In this document: piece by piece, positions 57,611-64,000 of the stretch
Numbering within the stretch: position 1 is the stretch's first letter
Layout: each line of letters opens with the position of its first letter
Source of the DNA: Homalodisca vitripennis
Taxonomy: Eukaryota > Arthropoda > Insecta > Hemiptera > Cicadellidae
Length of the DNA: 64,000 bases
NCBI RefSeq assembly: GCF_021130785.1
Contig: NC_060213.1
Span: forward strand, 63,774,001 to 63,838,000
Direction of reading: 5' to 3'
Notes under the pieces: generated by a model
Database searches by the model: none
Told to the model about the DNA's origin: nothing
Seen by the model: the letters and a program-made list of their open reading frames with translations, nothing else
Translations under genes and position numbers: made by a program

Positions 57611-57644
57611 GACTGAGCCTGTTTTTCCCCTGACGTCTTCAAAT
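57611..57644 (-). repeat. Transposon right terminal inverted repeat and TSD
   Basis: GACTGAGCCTG...CCCCTGACGTCTTC followed by AAAT; inverse of the left end. Confidence 0.9.
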
Positions 57645-58074
57645 GTAAGTTTTTGACAAAGGCTAGAGGTACTATAACAGTTTTTTTTTTTTTTTTTAAT
57701 TTTAACATAAATAAAACATCATTATTATTTTATACGTCAGTTATAAACAAGAAAGTTCTAACCACAAGTAGACTAATCTTATAAAGATTGAAAGCATAAA
57801 TATTTTTTGTAAAATGTTTTGAAAGTACAACATCTTAATGAAATTTTAACAATAACCTTATCATTGAGGACTATCAGATTGACGTAGTTAACTTGAAATA
57901 CTCGTATCTTTCATCAGTTTGGGAATGTCATAGATATCCAACAAGGCAAGGTGATAACTTACGCATTCCTAGGCATCGCCTCACCCTTTGTGAAACATGA
58001 CATACTTTTAGCAAAAATATTGAAACAATATTCTGGAGTAAAAAAAATTTATTATTGATTCAGAAATAAACAAT
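57645..58074. other. Non-coding stretch
   Basis: Contains a T18 tract at about 57,680. No gene seen. Confidence 0.4.
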
Positions 58075-58250
58075 GTAAAACTTATGCATGTACCAGAGAT
58101 CCAGCAAACTTTCTGTACATTATGACCTACGCAGAGGATACACATTCAACTGATTGAAGTTGTGATTACTTACCTCAGCAAACTGTAATCCCAAACCAAT
58201 CAAGACAATGTGGACAATGTTGTCCGTCAATTTTTGAGTTGGGCTTACAG
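58075..58250 (-). repeat. Unknown repeat family, copy 1
   Basis: The reverse complement matches 63630-63815 along about 175 bp, including CCACATTGTCTTGATTGGTT and GGTAAGTAATCACAACTTC. No family recognised. Confidence 0.8.
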
Positions 58251-61200
58251 TAAGATAATATATTTGAGTTTTAAAACTGTGTAATTACTTCAATGATCAC
58301 TTGGATATAATATTCTAGGTAGAATAATTGTATAGACAGTTCGTTTCTGTGGAAAATTCACACTGAATAAGAGAATATAATATGTATACTAAGTGCACTA
58401 AAAACTATACAATTTTCAATTCATCCTGTTGTGTTGGGCTGTTTTAGAGCTTCACACAAGGTAAAAATGTTAATTAAAATTATAAATTAGGAGCATTATA
58501 TATAAAATAACGTATTTTTTGTTCATAATCGAACAAAAAATAATATTTGGATTTAAAGTGGACTTTACAAAGATTTATCAAATTTGGTGAAGACCATAAC
58601 TATCAATTCAAGTTATTGCGAGAAAAATGTAAATGTGAGATAGCCAATTTGTGCCAAATTTCATTTAGTATTGAGAAAAACATAAACTTTATATACATGT
58701 ATGAAATCATTATAAAGTTATAAAACAAAAAGTTGTGCATACGTTATGTGCATACATTATCTATATGAGTTTTGATAGTATTGTAAATGAATATTGTTTA
58801 TATGCATATTTTCTTTCTGAAAAATAAATGAACTATATGGCAACAATGTAATAAAATCCATAAACTCGAGTATAAAAAAGTTACCTTTGTCACTATTAAA
58901 ATATTTGCACAATATTTTTATACGGCAAATGCACGATATATGTTTTAAAGTGTGTATTTTTTTCAAAATTTATGATTAATAATTGATAGGAATATTTTTA
59001 GTTTTTTTCAAACCATATACTATGTGTAAATATATAACATATTACCAACTACTAACTCTACTGATAACGAGAACAGTTGTGAAAACTCAGACTTAATTAT
59101 AAGAACATTACTCGTAGTTCTGTTTTATAAGTAAAATTAATCTCTGTTATAAAAATTATACATCACTCTATTATATAATCAATCAATTTAGTAGCGATGT
59201 CATATTACAGTATTAAGGCCACAATTTATTTTTGGCTTTTACAATATTTCATTCTGGATTTTGGAGTATTTTAAATTCCATACAATTATTGTAAAAGGAA
59301 AGATAAATTGTTATGAACCTGGTACAGAGAAGCCGTTACAAAGTAGCATAGTACAAAGCGCCATTAGTGTTACATAGTTGATGATCGCTTCTGCATCAGC
59401 TGATTTTTTTACCATTGTCCAATAACCAATTATTGTTCTCCTTGCTGTTTCGTTGTGTCCTATCCATAAATGCTTTTTACTTTTAAATTAATTTCAAACT
59501 AAAGATTATATTACATCGGTGGCGTGTAATGTGTCACAATCGTTAATGAAAATGTTATCGAAGTAGGTCAATTACATTTAGTTGAGAGTAAATTAATAAA
59601 ATGAACTTAGTGTAATGTTTAGTTACTATAAAACGAGTGTTTCTGACTTCGATAGTTTAGTTATCAACAAGAACAACTTAAGTAATCAAGAATACGTTGT
59701 CAGGTTTTTTTAAACAACTATCAGATTTTTAGGGTGAATTTTCATACTGTCAAATAGGTAAGTGGAACTGGTTGCTTTAGAATTGCACATGGGTTCAGTT
59801 TCACATTAAATCTGAAATCCTTACATACGTTCATAACTTTTTATACATTTTAAATAGTATTTGCATAATTTACTGTAACAACTAAATGCAGTTATTTCAG
59901 TATATTACTTTTTGAATAAACAATAAAGTATTTCTTAAAGGCCAAATGACTTTTCGCTCAAGGGGGTACAAAAAATTTAATTTATGACCTAACTGTGTGT
60001 TCCCATGATATTTCAAAACACACTGATCTATATGCTTGATTTTTTTCATGAAATTTATATATTACATGTTTTATTAAATAAGGTTAGATGTGTATCTGAC
60101 TTCAAAACATCTCAAGAATTATAACAGTACATTTTTGTTTATAAGTAGAAGTTGAGAGTGGTGAATTTGCGTATTTCATTATTTTATTCACTTTGAAAGT
60201 GCTGGAATATATATTTGTCGTTGTAGAATAATGTTCAGTGTAAAAGTTAGATCAACAAATATTTAATTTCTACGTAAACATGGTTTCATATTAAAATAAT
60301 TACAGCTGTTACATTTAAGGGTAAAATGTTCTAGGATATATATTTGAATGTTCTAAATACTGCTCGTAAAAAATACTTTAAAGTAAAAATCACAAAATTA
60401 AATTATAGGAACGGACTAACTTCTTTCACATAAAACCCATGAAGTCTATAGTTTTTACCCAATGAATATGTTATGCAGGGTTAAAGAAGAAATATCTAAT
60501 TTATAAATTTTATTTTTTAATATCAGTAAATTGTAACTAAGTATACTACATTATTATCAAACAACTATTCTAACTATACCACTGATTTATATTGAAACCT
60601 CACATATTATCTAATAAGACACTTTAAAAGAGATTTATTACGTACAGCATGCTACAACAGTTTTTAAAATTCTCAGAATCTATAGATAGCGACAAAAATT
60701 GTCGCTCTAGTTTTTGTTTTTTATATTTATTTCTTGAATTAGTATTTTATCGTAATATAATATACACTGCACTTAATTAAAAGAACATTTTACATAACAA
60801 TGTTCATTAACACAGTTTAAGATTGTTTATTGATAAAATTTAATTTACTTCGTTTATTATACATCCTGTTAAACAGCTGAGTGACTTCGATTCTCTTGTA
60901 CTTACATATTTATTTAAAATAATCTGGCAGGAACATATTGTTCAAAGTTAACAAGTAAATTGGATTTGTAGAGTTACATTTTAACTAGAAGGAAACAAAG
61001 AAAGCAAGTAAATGAATTTAGGTGAACAACACTATTTACTGCAAATGTAAAACTCTTTTGCCTTCATAATTTCTTCACTTAATAATTAAGGTTCTCTCCT
61101 TCCGAGTGTTCTTGTTTCTCTCGAGAAAGAATATTTTAGTACTTTCCCGAATTACTTTTTCTCAGAGACGAAATATTGGAGGAATTCTTATAAGTATTTG

Positions 61201-63629
61201 CTTATCCAGGATTTAGTATACTTTATTTGAGCTTTGCTCTTATATTCTTACAAAATAGTGTTAAAAATTTTCATTTATTGATTACCTATTTCAATAAATG
61301 GGTTCCATTCGATTTTCTTATAGTATGAAATTAATAAAATAGATGTTTCTTGCTCTCTAGAGTGAATTAATTTTATAATTGAGTTGTTTTTTTTTTGCAG
61401 CTTTTACTTATTTGTGCTTTCTCCTAGCCTAGATAGTGAAGTTTCAGGATAAAATATCATTTTGTTATGGTACTGTGGTGATTAATTAATCTTTTATAAT
61501 GGTGGAAAACCCAAAATATCAAGAGTAAATTAACTTTCATGAAAATTTATATGAGTAGAACTTATAGTTACATGGGAAATTGTTTATTGTCTTTGTATAA
61601 AACGTAGAGTATTTTTAGACGATCGGTTCTGGCAGAAGCTGAAAATTTCTATATTCCAAATTATTTCAGTCAGAAAATTTTAATATGATACGGACGTCTG
61701 AAGTTTTATTCGTTTTCAAAAGTGTTATATTTGTAGCAGGCTGTTTGCTCCAGAAAATTAAAGATAACAGTAGCCTTTGCATAACATTAGTTTCTGAAAG
61801 TTATTATAGATTCCAGGAGTCACTAGATGCTAGGATCTCCCAGAGGTTAGAGATTTCTAGTAAGCACTCACATGCGCAACACATTCAGTGGTTAGTTGCC
61901 TGTACAGGTTGGAAGGTGTCTGATCTTAGAAATCCCCTAGTTGACTCAAGCAGGTCATTTCGAGAGCCTGAGAAAGAGAAGACAATTGTATTAAAAGTAA
62001 TAATCAAGATATATAAAGAGATAATCACCAAACCCAACCTTTAAAATATTACGTCTTTTAATTTTAGAAAATATAAAAGAAATTCTTCTTAAATGTAGAA
62101 ATTTATTTCCTCAAGGTGCAATGAAATGAATTTTGGTATGTTTAAAATGGGAAAATTAGGCGCGATGTCAATTTTATAAAACAATCAAACGTCTTAAAAC
62201 ATTCCATTATTTTAAGATTGATAACTTGTGTGGCGTGCATAACATGTCTTGTGGATAAGGGTACTGTTCGTAGCTAACGGCATTTTTAAACGGCTATTTA
62301 TTTGTGAAGATCACGGTTTACAATACAACCATTACCTTTACATAAAACATTTAACTCTAAGAAGAGAACAACTATTTTAGCTACTTAACCCTATAAAAAG
62401 TAACTATACAATTTAAAAGGCACGCTTACGTTAAGGCTTTATCATCGTTCCTAAATCAAAAACAATATAATAAACCAGAATAACAATTACTAAAACAAAT
62501 GCCTTCAATAGAACTTTGTTTTGAATAGAGAGATAGATAGAACACACATTACAAAAGATTGCATTCACAAGAACTGCAAAGACACGCTCAGCCGTTAAGC
62601 ATCTATATCGTTCTATATTCGTTATATCAATATTCGTTCTAAAATTTGAGTGACTGATTACACATTAAAACATTAAGTTTGGAATGTTTTCTTAATAATA
62701 ACGTACCTAAATCAACTTGAGCCTGATGAATAAAATCTTGATTTTATTATGAAAAATAATCTTGAGTCCTGCATCACATTAAACAAATAATTCTGCGTGA
62801 ATTGGTGTGGTACCTCACCCTGAGTAAAAGCTGAATATATTATCTTGCAGTTATACCGCTTATGCCATTATGTCAGTGTAAACTGTGATTGCTGCTTTCA
62901 TTCTCATTTAATTAAAGCAAATTAATTTTCTTTTAAAAAACTGTAGTAGTATAGACACCTCTCACAAATATTTATATCAGACACAATAATACTATCTAGA
63001 CTAAATAGTTAACAATTTTTTCATTTCATTTAAAAAAGTCTAGTTTACAGAGTACTTTACGATTTGAAAGTTGAAACTTCACTAAAAGAACAACAACTCA
63101 CAATTTGGCATGGGTAATGCTCTATTTCTCAATACAATGGGGCATTTTTCAAGCGGTGAATATTGTGGAAAATGACTTTAGTGGAACATTTAACTTTTAT
63201 AAACCTCCAATAAATTCTAGTTATAACCTTTTAATCGTAATACCTGACATTATTATTTGTAATTTTATTCCCTCGACAACACAGGATTCTATGTATGTTA
63301 TAACAGAATGAAAAGGCTATACTATTAGAACAACTTCAGCATTTAATATATCTTCCTTCATTTAATTTGCATGATATTTTATAATCAAGTACAATTGACT
63401 TAAATAATATTTAAATTGTAACAGATCAAAATTATTAGATCAATTTTTCGATTTGGATATTTGTGGTCATATACGTTTTTACAATACTATTATTACTGTA
63501 TTTTTTCAATGTTCTGCTTATTGATTTTTTTTGCTAATCATTCAAATATAACGCTCCATTATCATGATAGTAAGTGAGACAATTCTTGCAACACGGTTTT
63601 CAGACTCAGATATAGAAGCTTACTGTAAG
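58251..63629. other. Long AT-rich non-coding stretch
   Basis: About 5.4 kb without a gene that I can support. The 119-residue frame at 61,685-62,044 has no domain or codon pattern. A small hairpin GCGACAAAAATTGTCGC lies at about 60,688. Confidence 0.4.
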
Positions 63630-63815
63630 CACAATTTCCAGATTGACAGACAATATAGCAGAGTCCACATTGTCTTGATTGGTTTGGGATTACGGTTTGC
63701 TGTGGTAAGTAATCACAACTTCCATCATCTAAGCGTGTCTCCAATGTTGATCATAATGTAGACATAGTTTGCTGGAACTCCAATGCATGTGTTAACCCGG
63801 CGACGGACCTATATT
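63630..63815 (+). repeat. Unknown repeat family, copy 2
   Basis: Inverted copy of 58075-58250, diverged by substitutions and small indels. A GGTAAGTAA at about 63,702 resembles a splice donor and is conserved in both copies; the stretch before it is an open frame here (HIVLIGLGL). Confidence 0.8.
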
Positions 63816-63938
63816 ATTTGGGTTATGATTACTTTCAATTTACGTGCATGTGAAAAGTTTCTAGGCTAATATACTCTTCTGATTTGATATTTTCCAACAT
63901 TTGATCATATGCAGAAATCCCTTTGCAAATCCTCCTAC
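63816..63938. other. Non-coding stretch
   Basis: Nothing recognised. Confidence 0.3.
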
Positions 63939-63959
63939 AGACACACACACACACACACA

Positions 63960-63998
<39 letters not shown>
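63939..63998. repeat. (AC)n microsatellite
   Basis: About 29 AC units with one interruption, reaching the end of the window. Confidence 0.95.

Positions 63999-64000
<2 letters not shown>

Larger units (their letters stand above)
54808..57640 (-). mobile_element. Apparently intact cut-and-paste DNA transposon (possibly Sola-like)
   Basis: Terminal inverted repeats of about 30 bp (one mismatch) start GAAGACGTCAGGGGAAAAAC. AAAT at 54804-54807 and 57641-57644 is a 4-bp target duplication. Inside lies one spliced transposase gene without stops. The total is 2,833 bp. A 4-bp duplication and a DSCSGQNKN-containing transposase suggest the Sola group, but I cannot confirm this. Many copies of a terminal motif lie inside both ends. 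Confidence 0.88.

Noticed and set aside
61685..62044. 119-residue plus-strand frame
   Set aside because: No domain, mixed codon pattern, no splice or repeat context; length is possible by chance.
1..64000. tRNA or rRNA genes
   Set aside because: I looked for tRNA box B-like GGTTCRANTCC contexts with a foldable cloverleaf and for rRNA words and saw none I could support.

Overview
The window is AT-rich nuclear DNA of an animal, most likely an arthropod and probably an insect. The evidence is the density and type of transposable elements, a spliced transposase gene with an 86-bp GT-AG intron, many simple repeats, and no bacterial operons, rRNA or tRNA. I recognise no host protein-coding gene. 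The window is repeat-dominated sequence separated by long AT-rich stretches in which I see nothing coding.

Layout. 0.7-5.4 kb: a decayed LINE on the minus strand (PHD-finger/coiled-coil ORF1, APE endonuclease, RT). 8.3-8.7 kb: an LTR-retrotransposon RT scrap. 9.3-10.9 kb: a Helitron-like element. 13.4-13.6 kb: a LINE RT scrap. 13,702-28,963: a complete Polinton/Maverick (15,262 bp). 33.0-34.4 kb: a dead Tc1-like transposon. 41.3-41.7 kb: a C-rich tract and a (TA)n hairpin. 44.1-48.7 kb: a Penelope-like element with a second LINE inserted inside it. 50.0-52.2 kb: an inverted repeat with hammerhead-like cores around a truncated LINE. 54,808-57,640: an apparently intact DNA transposon with a two-exon transposase. 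58.1 and 63.6 kb: two inverted copies of an unknown repeat. The window ends in (AC)n.

The Polinton is the main object. It has 283-290 bp terminal inverted repeats starting with AG, and TATATA on both sides. It carries a virus-like gene set: protein-primed DNA polymerase B, a DDE integrase fused to a zinc ribbon, an FtsK/HerA-type packaging ATPase, an adenain-like protease, double-jelly-roll major capsid protein, a penton-type minor capsid protein, a pX-like basic protein, a phospholipase A2 protein, a fibre-like coiled-coil protein, repeated Bro-N genes, a tentative VLTF3-like zinc-ribbon protein and several small zinc proteins. Many genes are split by single frameshifts, so this copy is decayed, or the assembly has indel errors. 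PolB, integrase and a zinc-finger gene run head to tail on the minus strand; the virion genes form a second minus-strand block; penton and Bro genes are on the plus strand.

The most striking pattern is that twelve Polinton gene starts have the same context, TAAATGG followed by A/T and usually a purine, often below an A/T-rich run. At two junctions the TAA is also the stop codon of the gene upstream. This looks like the TAAATG late-promoter/initiator of poxviruses, and the element may encode a VLTF3-like late factor. A second pattern is IEGS|G motifs, which fit the adenain cleavage consensus, in the phospholipase protein.
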